From Flavobacteriales bacterium (GTDB taxonomy: Bacteria > Bacteroidota > Bacteroidia > Flavobacteriales_D > Sanyastnellaceae): a stretch of DNA of 59,137 nt. A program made the position numbers and the translations under genes. Below are positions 1-7,147 of this stretch, piece after piece; the stretch's first letter is position 1; each line of letters begins with the position of its first letter. The notes under the pieces are model-generated. The model worked only from the letters and a program-made list of their open reading frames with translations, was not told the origin of the DNA and searched no databases. Location: NCBI GenBank assembly GCA_022447625.1, contig JAKVAX010000019.1, forward strand, positions 1 through 59,137, in the 5' to 3' direction.

Positions 1-2
1 AT

Positions 3-149
3 CTGACGTACCATAAAATAGTACAAATGACAAACTCAATATTGTCAGCATTTTTAGATAATAAAGATGAAAATGACTGGATACAAGAATTCAATACTGA
101 TTTCAAAATTGAGATGGTCGATAAAAAAACGGTGCCTAACACAAAATAA
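3..149 (+). CDS. 3' end of an unidentified protein (truncated by window edge)
   Basis: An open frame enters from the left edge and ends at TAA (147-149), giving a 48-residue C-terminal tail ending KKTVPNTK. The tail is polar and charged, with a short hydrophobic patch (SILSAFL). The DNA is more AT-rich than the rest of the window, which could mean an accessory gene. No family is recognisable from this fragment, and it could be a chance open frame, since 48 codons is short. Confidence 0.45.
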   Translation: MTYHKIVQMTNSILSAFLDNKDENDWIQEFNTDFKIEMVDKKTVPNTK

Positions 150-340
150 ACCTTATTAAAACAGGGGTTTATTCAAACCGTTCATGAATAAACATTCTCA
201 AATGTATGCTCCACACTATAACTAGGGAAACCAGTCCTAGAACCTTCTCCGCCACCTAATCGGAATGAAAATCCCTCCTTCACGCCCCTAAGAACCATTC
301 CTTTGCTTGATTTGATCTTTAGCCATTTCGCGCTAAAAAA

Positions 341-775
341 TCAATTCCGAACAGCCTCCTCCCTCTTCCTCGAAAACTCCTTCCCCAACTTAGCCCCATG
401 CTGAGCTAAATTCTGTTCATTAATCCCTTCGTTCGACAAAGCCTTTGCGGCCATCAAGCGTTGCACAACACTCTTCTTAAACCCAGTCGTGGCCTGCTCT
501 TCATACAAGATGGTATTGAGATCTTCTGGCTTGTAGACTTCGTAATAATTCAAGTTCAGATCTTGAACATACACCCACTTGTAAAACAACAATTGATTCC
601 CCTCCAAGTCGTTGATGTAGAATGAACCGCGGGTCGAGGCATCATCTTCGAATCCACATACTTTCGCCCCGTCCACAAAGGCAGCGTCTCCTTTCACTTT
701 CACTTTTTGGGCCTGCACACTTCCGCCAAAGGCGAGAAAAGCCAACATCAACCCCAAGATCATTGTCCATTTCAT
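341..775 (-). CDS. Small secreted protein of unknown function
   Basis: This 144-residue protein has a clear Sec signal peptide (MKWTMILGLMLAFLAFGGSVQA, cut near residue 22). The mature part begins with a short beta-rich segment (VKVKGDAAFVDGAKVCGF) and ends in a charged helical tail (RKREEAVRN). No domain is recognised. It has one cysteine in the mature chain and no lipobox, so it is probably periplasmic. It is transcribed away from glyS and has no operon partner. The frame stays open for about 55 codons after its stop, but those codons do not resemble a continuation of the family (see rejected items). Confidence 0.75.
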   Translation of the reverse strand: MKWTMILGLMLAFLAFGGSVQAQKVKVKGDAAFVDGAKVCGFEDDASTRGSFYINDLEGNQLLFYKWVYVQDLNLNYYEVYKPEDLNTILYEEQATTGFKKSVVQRLMAAKALSNEGINEQNLAQHGAKLGKEFSRKREEAVRN

Positions 776-816
776 AGTTCACGTATTAGTATCTCAAAGT
801 TGGGGAAAATAGTCGA

Positions 817-837
817 GTGACTAGGGTCTAGGGTCTG
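817..837. repeat. Short heptad repeat (three 7-bp units)
   Basis: Three successive 7-mers, GTGACTA, GGGTCTA and GGGTCTG, lie in the spacer between the 144-residue secreted protein and glyS. The sequence just after it (844-885) repeats GGAA-containing words at roughly the same spacing. Confidence 0.6.
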
Positions 838-888
838 ATTTTTTCTGTGGAACGGAAGGTTGAATGTGGAACGAGACGGAGACCCCAA

Positions 889-986
889 ATTCAGTATTCA
901 CCAATTATTAATCATTATTCAAATCCGGCATACCGCCTACAGCATACTGCCTACGTTAAGCCTTAGGCCCTAGGCCATACGCCTTC
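889..986. repeat. Degenerate heptad array of 14 units upstream of glyS
   Basis: 98 bp can be cut into exactly 14 units of 7 bp with no indel. The word drifts along the array: ATTCAGT and ATTCACC at the left, TACCGCC and TACTGCC in the middle, and AGCCTTA, GGCCCTA and GGCCATA at the right. The array stops 7 bp before the glyS promoter element. It does not encode anything evident and has no CRISPR-like spacer structure. Confidence 0.75.
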
Positions 987-993
987 ATTATCG

Positions 994-1001
994 TATTTTT
1001 G
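994..1001 (+). promoter_or_regulatory. Bacteroidota -7 element of glyS
   Basis: TATTTTTG matches the Bacteroidota consensus TAnnTTTG and lies 20 bp before the glyS ATG, giving a short leader. No convincing -33 TTG is visible because the upstream DNA is the heptad array. Confidence 0.6.
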
Positions 1002-1021
1002 CCGCCGAACAACGCACAACC

Positions 1022-2557
1022 ATGGCACAAGACGATAAGCTCAAGAAAGTAATTGGCCACGCTAAAGAGTATGGCTTCGTATTTCCGAGTAGTGAAATTT
1101 ATGACGGACTCAGCGCCGCGTATGACTACGGTCAGCTTGGGGTTGAACTCAAGAATAACATTAAGAACTACTGGTGGACAGCCATGGTGAAGATGCATGA
1201 GAACATCGTTGGACTTGATGCCTCGATCTTCATGCACCCAACTACCTGGAAGGCTTCAGGACACGTGGATGCGTTCAATGATCCGTTGATCGATAACAAA
1301 GACTCTAAGAAGCGCTACCGCGCTGATGTCTTGATCGAAGAGCATGTAGGCAAGATTGAAGCGAAGATCATGAAAGACGTGACCAAGGCGAAAAAGCGTT
1401 TTGGTGATGCCTTTGATGAAAAGCAGTTCCGTGAAACGAACCCGAATGTGTTGCGTCGTCAGGCTCAAATTGACGACATCAACGCGCGTTTCAAAACAGC
1501 GATGGACAATGAAGACCTCGCGGGGGTGAAGCAGTTGATTGAAGACCTTGATATTGCAGATCCTGAAACGGGGAGCCGTAACTGGACCGATGTTCGTCAG
1601 TTCAACTTGATGTTCAAGACAGAGCTGGGAGCAGTATCAGGAGATAGCGGGGTGATCTACCTTCGTCCGGAAACGGCGCAAGGGATTTTCGTGAACTTCT
1701 TGAACGTACAGAAGACGGGTCGTATGAAGATTCCATTCGGAATTGCTCAGATTGGTAAGGCCTTCCGTAACGAGATCATCGCACGTCAGTTCATCTTCCG
1801 TATGCGTGAGTTTGAACAGATGGAGATGCAATTCTTCATCAAGCCTGGAACGCAAGGTGAATGGTACGATTACTGGAAAAACCAGCGTATCAAGTGGCAC
1901 CAGAAGCTAGGCATAGGAGAAGATTTCTACCGCTTCCATGACCACATCAAGTTGGCGCACTACGCTGACGCTGCTTGTGATATCGAATTCAACTTCCCAA
2001 TGGGCTTCAAAGAGTTGGAGGGAATCCACAGTCGTACTGACTTTGACTTGAAGAGTCACGAAGAACACAGTGGTAAGAAACTTCAGTACTTCGATCCAGA
2101 AGAAAACAAGAACTACGTACCGTACGTGATCGAGACTTCGATCGGACTTGACCGTATGTTCCTCGCTGTATTGAGCTCTTCTTTCAACGAAGAAAAACTC
2201 GAAGACGGCAACGAGCGAACGGTATTGAATATTCCACCAGCGCTTGCGCCAGTGAAGGCGGCTGTACTTCCATTGGTGAAGAAAGACGGACTTCCAGAAA
2301 AAGCGCGTGAAATCTTGCGTGATCTGAAGTTCGATTTCAATTGCCAATACGATGAAAAAGACGCGATTGGTCGTCGTTACCGTCGTCAAGATGCCATTGG
2401 GACTCCATACTGTATCACCGTTGACCACGATACCTTGGAAGACAACATGGTGACGATTCGTGAGCGTGATGGTATGACACAAGACCGTGTGGCCATTGCT
2501 GATGTGCACAAGATCATCGCTGAACGCGTGTCGCTTCGCAAGTTGCTAGGCGAATAA
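1022..2557 (+). CDS. glyS: Glycyl-tRNA synthetase (single-chain, alpha2 type)
   Basis: This class II aminoacyl-tRNA synthetase attaches glycine to tRNA-Gly in the cytosol. At 511 residues it is the homodimeric archaeal/eukaryotic-like form, not the alpha2-beta2 GlyQ/GlyS form. Visible motifs are an N-terminal catalytic start (YGFVFPSSEIYDGLSAAYDYG), the RPETAQGIF segment near residue 214, motif 2 around FRNEI (about residue 250) and motif 3 SIGLDRMF (about 374). An HGTP-type anticodon-binding domain follows (about 400-505). The ATG follows a good promoter element. pssA starts 28 bp downstream and purS overlaps pssA, so the three are probably co-transcribed. Confidence 0.97.
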   Translation: MAQDDKLKKVIGHAKEYGFVFPSSEIYDGLSAAYDYGQLGVELKNNIKNYWWTAMVKMHENIVGLDASIFMHPTTWKASGHVDAFNDPLIDNKDSKKRYRADVLIEEHVGKIEAKIMKDVTKAKKRFGDAFDEKQFRETNPNVLRRQAQIDDINARFKTAMDNEDLAGVKQLIEDLDIADPETGSRNWTDVRQFNLMFKTELGAVSGDSGVIYLRPETAQGIFVNFLNVQKTGRMKIPFGIAQIGKAFRNEIIARQFIFRMREFEQMEMQFFIKPGTQGEWYDYWKNQRIKWHQKLGIGEDFYRFHDHIKLAHYADAACDIEFNFPMGFKELEGIHSRTDFDLKSHEEHSGKKLQYFDPEENKNYVPYVIETSIGLDRMFLAVLSSSFNEEKLEDGNERTVLNIPPALAPVKAAVLPLVKKDGLPEKAREILRDLKFDFNCQYDEKDAIGRRYRRQDAIGTPYCITVDHDTLEDNMVTIRERDGMTQDRVAIADVHKIIAERVSLRKLLGE

Positions 2558-2585
2558 GCCACTGGCTTTTCGTTACTTCGTATTC

Positions 2586-3305
2586 ATGCGCGGACTCATC
2601 CCAAATGCTTTTACCATGGGCAACCTCTTGTGTGGTTGCTTAGCGATTATGTCGTTGTACGAGCATGACAATGACCCGATGGTTTTCATTGGATTGTTGA
2701 TTCTGGCTGCTTTTCTTGACCTTTTCGACGGACTCTTTGCCCGCCTTTTAGGAGTGGGGAGCGAGATGGGAAAACAGCTTGATTCTTTGGCCGATGCGGT
2801 GACCTTCGGAATTGCCCCAGCCCTTATGGTTGTGGAGCTACTACTCGATGACACCGATGGCAACGGACTAGCACTAGGAGGACTTCTACTCGCCGTAGCG
2901 TCAATCTACCGCCTGGCCAAATTCAATGTGGATACTCGCCAATCCGAAAGGTTTATCGGGCTTCCAACGCCTTCAAACGCTCTTTTCTGGATCGCCATGT
3001 TAGGTATGTGGTCGGAGGGCACGATTTCGGTAGAGCAAATTCCCATCTGGGGCTGGCTCATCATGATCGTATTGATGAGTTGGTTTATGATTTCTGAGAT
3101 TCCTTTGATCTCTTTGAAGTTTAAGCATCTTCGCTACCGCGGAAACGAACCACGGTTCTTCTTGATCATTGGTGGAATCATCACCTTGAGTTTGTGTTGG
3201 ATTCTTGCTAACAGCTATTTCCTAGCTGTTCCGATTATTCTACTTTTGTACCTGCTGATCTCGTTGTGGGATCGTAAAAACCATCAGAATGAAATTTCGC
3301 GCTGA
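2586..3305 (+). CDS. pssA: CDP-diacylglycerol--serine O-phosphatidyltransferase
   Basis: This enzyme makes phosphatidylserine, the precursor of phosphatidylethanolamine, from CDP-diacylglycerol and serine at the inner membrane. The CDP-alcohol phosphotransferase signature is complete: D48-G49, A52-R53, G62, D66, D70. The 239-residue chain has about six to seven hydrophobic helices, including the C-terminal pair near residues 190-230. The start MRGLIPNAFTMGNLLCG is the usual N-terminus for Bacteroidota PssA. Its 3' end overlaps purS by 17 bp. One copy of the 13-bp motif sits inside at 3132-3144. Confidence 0.95.
   Translation: MRGLIPNAFTMGNLLCGCLAIMSLYEHDNDPMVFIGLLILAAFLDLFDGLFARLLGVGSEMGKQLDSLADAVTFGIAPALMVVELLLDDTDGNGLALGGLLLAVASIYRLAKFNVDTRQSERFIGLPTPSNALFWIAMLGMWSEGTISVEQIPIWGWLIMIVLMSWFMISEIPLISLKFKHLRYRGNEPRFFLIIGGIITLSLCWILANSYFLAVPIILLLYLLISLWDRKNHQNEISR
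3132..3144 (-). repeat. 13-bp motif CGCTANCGCGGAA, N=C
   Basis: Exact copy within pssA; the sense strand reads CGCTACCGCGGAA. It is read here as R-Y-R-G, a different frame from most copies. The strand is given as that bearing TTCCGCG. Confidence 0.8.
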
Positions 3306-3549
3306 AATCGACATCATGCCACTGGAGGCACTACTTGACCCTCAAGGGAAAGCTGTATCGAGCAACATGAAGAATATTGGTCTTGAAGAGATCGGCAATG
3401 TTCGTATCGGTAAGCACATTACGCTACAAGTAGAAGCTGATTCTCAGGCTATCGCCGAAGAAAAGGTGGATGAAGCATGTAAGAAACTCCTATGTAACCA
3501 AATCATGGAGTACTACAGCTTCCGCGTTAGCGAAATGCAGGAGGCTTAA
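3289..3549 (+). CDS. purS: Phosphoribosylformylglycinamidine synthase subunit PurS
   Basis: PurS is the small subunit that bridges PurL and PurQ in the fourth step of purine synthesis. The 86 residues match the usual length. The start MKFRAEIDIMPLEALLDPQGKAV and the later VRIGKHITLQVEA are typical of the family. It overlaps pssA by 17 bp, which suggests translational coupling. No purL or purQ gene is in the window, so the large subunits must be elsewhere. Its stop is immediately adjacent to the stop of the opposite gene at 3550. Confidence 0.93.
   Translation: MKFRAEIDIMPLEALLDPQGKAVSSNMKNIGLEEIGNVRIGKHITLQVEADSQAIAEEKVDEACKKLLCNQIMEYYSFRVSEMQEA
3520..3532 (+). repeat. 13-bp motif, N=T on this strand
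   Basis: TTCCGCGTTAGCG lies within the 3' end of purS and encodes F-R-V-S. It is the only exact copy whose TTCCGCG strand is the sense strand. Confidence 0.8.
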
Positions 3550-4026
3550 TTACTCCAGCAAGCCCAACGCTAACAACACGGCAAAGTATTCTGCCTGTGT
3601 TGCCCGTCCTTGTATAAAACAGACCCGATCAAACGGACTCGTTGAGGTGCCTTTGAACACCCCAATGCGAAGCCAGGTGTAGAGCAAATCTTCTTCCTTG
3701 GTGCTATTTCCGCGGTAGAATTTACCGTCTTTGATGGTGTACAGTGGAATGCTGAAGTCTTCGTTACCACTGTAGATTTTGTTGTCGTTGACGGTGAACA
3801 ACACCTCTTGTTCAGCGTAACTCCAGCCACGGTATACTTTGTTCTCGCGCACCGTGCACATCGCACCTTCACTTGAAGTGCGGTTACCTTCAACCAAGGC
3901 TCCCTCTTTATTGATGTTCACCAGCATATCTGTGAAAAACAGACGGTTGTCTGGATACACCAAGATCTGCGCCTTCACGAGTACGGAGGCAAACAAGAGG
4001 GCCGATATGAGAATCGTTCTTTTCAA
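3550..4026 (-). CDS. Secreted protein with short beta repeats
   Basis: This 158-residue protein has a signal peptide (MKRTILISALLFASVLVKAQ). The mature part carries repeats of a short strand pattern: TVRENKVYRG, TVNDNKIYSG and TIKDGKFYRGN, each followed by a polar stretch and a line such as VLFTV or LLYTW. This looks like a small beta-repeat fold with an unknown ligand. It faces purS tail to tail with no gap between stop codons. No database family is recognised from sequence alone. Confidence 0.8.
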   Translation of the reverse strand: MKRTILISALLFASVLVKAQILVYPDNRLFFTDMLVNINKEGALVEGNRTSSEGAMCTVRENKVYRGWSYAEQEVLFTVNDNKIYSGNEDFSIPLYTIKDGKFYRGNSTKEEDLLYTWLRIGVFKGTSTSPFDRVCFIQGRATQAEYFAVLLALGLLE

Positions 4027-4160
4027 AACGCTTGCTTCTCAGCGAATTACACGCAGAAACCTACGCGTACGCTATGCGCAATCACGCGCAATATAGCCGT
4101 GTGCAAGCCCCACTAGCCGATGAACCGGCCCGATGGTAGTGTAGGATGTTTCTGAAGGAA

Positions 4161-5414
4161 TCAGCGCTGAGCCAGCTCACTCCGCTTAAAACTATACCCA
4201 AGCAACAAGCCGATAAGGGCATAAGCGGTGAATAAATAGAAGCCCAACTGAAGGGTTGAATTGTTGGTGGTGAACACCTCTAAGGTGCCGCTTTCACGCT
4301 CCAATTGAGTCAGTTGACTGTTGATGACACCACTAAATCCGATGAAGGCCATAAAGAGCGAAACCACCATGACATCGGCCATGCTCCATTTCGCCGATCG
4401 AAAGAGGAAAAAGCGAATGAACTTGCTTCTAGGGATGTGCTGGCGGACTTGTGTGATCATCGTAAAGATCAACTTCAAGAGGGGCATTAGAATACTAAAC
4501 GAGAAGATCAACAAGGCGACCACCATCAGCGGCGCTTCCCCTTGCTCGATCATGATCATCACCACTTCCAGAATACTCTTGCTTTGGAAGAACAAGACCT
4601 GGTCTTGAAAACTGACCGGTTCCCCTATCAACAAAAAGCTGAACTCCGTGATCGTTGCCTCGATATCGATCATGGGTAAGGTGACACCTCCAGCCAACAA
4701 GGCAAAGGCAGACAAGCTGAAGCACAACCGTTCAATTTGACTCTTCGCCCCTGTAAAAACGAGGATCAACAAGGCGATAACAGACGCCGCCAAACCGATC
4801 ACGAAGGCGCGTGAATTGGCCTTCGCTTTGACGCTTGTTTCTTCGAGGTAAAGCAGGCAGTCTTCTCGATTTTCTTGCTGATGTCGGACTAAGATTTCAT
4901 TCAAGATGGAGTAGTCCATCTCTCCTACCGTTTCATCGGCGAACTCATCGATTTTTTCGATCAATAAATCCTTGATTTCTCCTTTGGTTTCAGGATCATT
5001 CAAGCGATCGACAATCATTTCGGCATATTCCGGAATTCCCTTTCGAACATCATTAAAAGGAACGAGAATATCCGAGGCCAACTGCCGGAACATCCCTCCC
5101 AACGACTTTTTATTCTCCTCTCTAAGTACTTTTTCTACCTCATCAATGAGCTGGCGAAGGATCTCTTCTGTTCGCTGTACGACTTCTTCGCGATTCTCTT
5201 CGGTGATTTCGAATTCATTGACCTTTTTCTCTACGATCTCTGCCGCCACGATTTTCCATTCGTCGACGTTAAACAGACCGTATTTAATGTGGCTGAGCTC
5301 CACCGCATCGGCCTTCAGGGAACGACGAAACGTCTCTACCTGCCAGGTCTTCCAAGAAAAGAAGCAGGTGGAAATGAAAAGGGCAATCGCAAGGGTGTTT
5401 CGAAGAAAGTCCAC
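4161..5414 (-). CDS. PqiA-family (paraquat-inducible protein A) integral membrane protein
   Basis: The 417-residue chain has an N-terminal membrane helix (LAIALFISTCFFSWKTW), a long acidic, mostly helical extracytoplasmic region (about residues 35-195), then six or so membrane helices. The C-terminal half carries the PqiA hallmarks: SILMPLLKLIF, then KWSMADVMVVSLFMAFIGFSGV. PqiA-like proteins act in the cell envelope with MCE-domain lipid carriers in proteobacteria, but no MCE gene is adjacent here. The helical insertion is much larger than in typical PqiA. The lipid-transport role is an inference. Confidence 0.75.
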   Translation of the reverse strand: MDFLRNTLAIALFISTCFFSWKTWQVETFRRSLKADAVELSHIKYGLFNVDEWKIVAAEIVEKKVNEFEITEENREEVVQRTEEILRQLIDEVEKVLREENKKSLGGMFRQLASDILVPFNDVRKGIPEYAEMIVDRLNDPETKGEIKDLLIEKIDEFADETVGEMDYSILNEILVRHQQENREDCLLYLEETSVKAKANSRAFVIGLAASVIALLILVFTGAKSQIERLCFSLSAFALLAGGVTLPMIDIEATITEFSFLLIGEPVSFQDQVLFFQSKSILEVVMIMIEQGEAPLMVVALLIFSFSILMPLLKLIFTMITQVRQHIPRSKFIRFFLFRSAKWSMADVMVVSLFMAFIGFSGVINSQLTQLERESGTLEVFTTNNSTLQLGFYLFTAYALIGLLLGYSFKRSELAQR

Positions 5415-5444
5415 AGTAGCCGGTTAATGCCTAAAACTACCAAT

Positions 5445-6719
5445 TTATTGCACGACCACGCGTTGCGTGCTGCCATCAATCGTTAAGAAATAGAGGCCTG
5501 GCGTGAATGAAGATAAATCAATACTGGCATGGTTCCCCGTGGCTGTGAGTTGGCCTACCGCATTGCGAAGCTCCCAAGAAATCACGCCTGAAACACCTTG
5601 AATGGTCAGTTGATCTTGAGCTGGATTGGGATAGATCTCCCAAGTAGGTATCTCCGATTCCGCGATAGCGACATCAGAACAAATCACATTACTCAACAAC
5701 TCCCACAGCTCAATGCTAAAGTTGGTCGGAACCAACGAATTATCAGGCGATGCGCCCATGCGAATGACCACCAAGTCTTCAGAACTCACCACATTGATCA
5801 ATTGCGAGTCTTTGCCGATGGCCGCAATCATGTCATCGGGAGCAGAAGGCACAATAGGCCCCGGCAGCTCGAGCTGCAGTCCTGGGAGCAAGTGAGAATC
5901 TTGTCCGTTCAGCCACCACAAATACCCGTAGCTCTCATTCAGCTCCTGCGAAGGCGTCACCATATCTTGAAAATAATCCGCGTCATCCATGATGAAGTCG
6001 CCATCCCAATAGCCATTATTCTCAATCATCAATCCGAAACGGGCCATGTCGCGTGCATCAGAAAGATAGATGCGGTTAAAACCAACCGGCGCATAGAACC
6101 CAGACATGCCAATGTCATCGAGCTTCGAAAAAGTGTAGAGGTTGTAATTCATTCCTACCGCCTCTTCAATCACTTCAGTCAAGAGCGTGTACGGACCATT
6201 ATGATACGCCCAGCGATCACCCGGCGACTCCAAAAATTGCAGACACTCAGGATCTGTACAAAAGACATCATCCACCCCGTCATCCAATCCACTGGTCATG
6301 GTCAACTGATTCCAAACGGTAATGGCCTGTTCTTGTTCCGGCGTGAGGCTAGTCCAACCTTCTCCCAGATAATTACTCGTAGGGTCATTGATATCCAAAA
6401 ATCCTTCTTCTTGCGCCATTCCAACCGTAAAAGCGGTCACCGTCTTTCCTGCTGAATTCCAGACCCACAGGCTGTCTTGAGTGAATTGGTCAAAGTACGC
6501 TTCAATGACAATTCGTCCTTGATGCAGTACAATGAATGCCTTTGAATTGCGATCATCCAGAAAAGAGATCAGGGTGTCTAACTCATCCTCACACCACCCC
6601 AAAGCGTCCATGCCAATCGTATCCCATTCCTCTGAATCATTCGGCGGGTAATAATCTGCCAACTGAGAAAAGAGCGCACACGGGAGTAGGATAAGGCACA
6701 GAGAGAGGAGGGATTTCAT
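5445..6719 (-). CDS. Secreted serine hydrolase (class C beta-lactamase fold) with T9SS sorting domain
   Basis: The signal peptide (MKSLLSLCLILLPCALFSQ) is followed by a beta-lactamase/transpeptidase-like domain (PF00144 type). It has nucleophile S89 and K92 in the SxxK motif SAGK and the second motif Y172-H-N174. The third motif is less clear. From about residue 355 a Type IX sorting domain follows (IYPNPAQDQLTIQG, then GLYFLTIDG), so the protein is exported through T9SS to the surface or medium. These hydrolases are mostly esterases or D-amino-acid peptidases, not true beta-lactamases. The substrate is unknown. It carries a copy of the 13-bp motif. Confidence 0.88.
   Translation of the reverse strand: MKSLLSLCLILLPCALFSQLADYYPPNDSEEWDTIGMDALGWCEDELDTLISFLDDRNSKAFIVLHQGRIVIEAYFDQFTQDSLWVWNSAGKTVTAFTVGMAQEEGFLDINDPTSNYLGEGWTSLTPEQEQAITVWNQLTMTSGLDDGVDDVFCTDPECLQFLESPGDRWAYHNGPYTLLTEVIEEAVGMNYNLYTFSKLDDIGMSGFYAPVGFNRIYLSDARDMARFGLMIENNGYWDGDFIMDDADYFQDMVTPSQELNESYGYLWWLNGQDSHLLPGLQLELPGPIVPSAPDDMIAAIGKDSQLINVVSSEDLVVIRMGASPDNSLVPTNFSIELWELLSNVICSDVAIAESEIPTWEIYPNPAQDQLTIQGVSGVISWELRNAVGQLTATGNHASIDLSSFTPGLYFLTIDGSTQRVVVQ
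5658..5670 (+). repeat. 13-bp motif, sense N=T
   Basis: TTCCGCGATAGCG on the plus strand. The serine hydrolase sense strand reads CGCTATCGCGGAA and encodes A-I-A-E just before the T9SS domain. Confidence 0.8.
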
Positions 6720-6720
6720 T

Positions 6721-6783
6721 GGTTTTGGACTTTGGATTCAAGGTAGGGATTAATCCGGCGTTCGGCGTCAGGCTTCCGTGGGG
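6721..6783. repeat. Heptad array, left arm
   Basis: Nine 7-bp units run directly upstream of the serine hydrolase start codon: GGTTTTG and GACTTTG at the left, CGGCGTT, CGGCGTC and AGGCTTC at the right. The right part (6757-6779) is an imperfect inverted copy of 6852-6874 (20 of 23 positions). Confidence 0.7.
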
Positions 6784-6851
6784 GTTGTTTTCAGATGGGG
6801 AACGTAATTTCCTTCTGGATTATTTGAATCTCTAATGCAACAACAGTCCCA

Positions 6852-6880
6852 ACGGAAGCCGGATGCCGGACGCCGCAATA
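6852..6880. repeat. Heptad array, right arm (inverted relative to 6757-6779)
   Basis: Units CGGAAGC, CGGATGC, CGGACGC and CGCAATA. Together with the left arm it could form a 23-bp stem around a 72-bp AT-rich loop. It sits just beyond the tRNA-Cys terminator. Confidence 0.65.
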
Positions 6881-6886
6881 GGCCAC

Positions 6887-6913
6887 AAAAAAACCCCGCT
6901 AAAACTAGCGAGG
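6887..6913 (-). terminator. Rho-independent terminator of tRNA-Cys
   Basis: On the minus strand CCTCGCT pairs with AGCGGGG around a short loop and is followed by seven T residues. It lies 7 bp past the 3' end of the tRNA. Confidence 0.8.
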
Positions 6914-6920
6914 TCTCTGA

Positions 6921-6991
6921 GGTCTGGAGCGGATTCGAACCGCTGTAACTGGTTTTGCAGACCAGTGCCTAAGCCCCTCGGCCACCAGACC
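6921..6991 (-). tRNA. tRNA-Cys (anticodon GCA)
   Basis: The 71-nt minus-strand sequence folds as a cloverleaf. The acceptor stem is GGTCTGG with CCAGACC, the anticodon arm is CTGGT-CTGCAAA-ACCAG with anticodon GCA, and the T arm GCGGT-TCGAATC-CGC carries the TTCGAAT-type loop. No CCA is encoded. It decodes UGC and UGU. Confidence 0.95.
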
Positions 6992-7122
6992 CTTTCCGTC
7001 GAAGGGATGCAAATATAACAAATCCCTTATGGTTTTCCACAATCATTACGCAAGCCTGTGCATAGGGTTACATTTTCTGCCTTAGATGCCGAATTTCCAG
7101 CGGATTGAGTGAAGCTATTGCT

Positions 7123-7130
7123 TAGCTTTG
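7123..7130 (+). promoter_or_regulatory. Bacteroidota -7 element of pgk
   Basis: TAGCTTTG matches TAnnTTTG and lies 17 bp before the chosen pgk ATG at 7148. This argues against the longer open frame that begins at 7109, since that would start upstream of the promoter. Confidence 0.65.
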
Positions 7131-7147
7131 CCGCAAAATTTTATCCG

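Noticed and set aside
180-340. Open frame of about 55 codons in phase after the stop of the 144-residue secreted protein
   Set aside because: The upstream protein ends in a natural charged tail. 55 open codons have a several-percent chance of occurring by luck, and no motif crosses the stop, so readthrough or a pseudogene is not supported.
889-986. CRISPR-like array
   Set aside because: Units are 7 bp and contiguous, with no spacers, and no cas genes are nearby.
6921-6991. Attachment site or integrated element at tRNA-Cys
   Set aside because: No integrase and no duplicated tRNA 3' end are found nearby; the flanks are housekeeping or secreted-protein genes.
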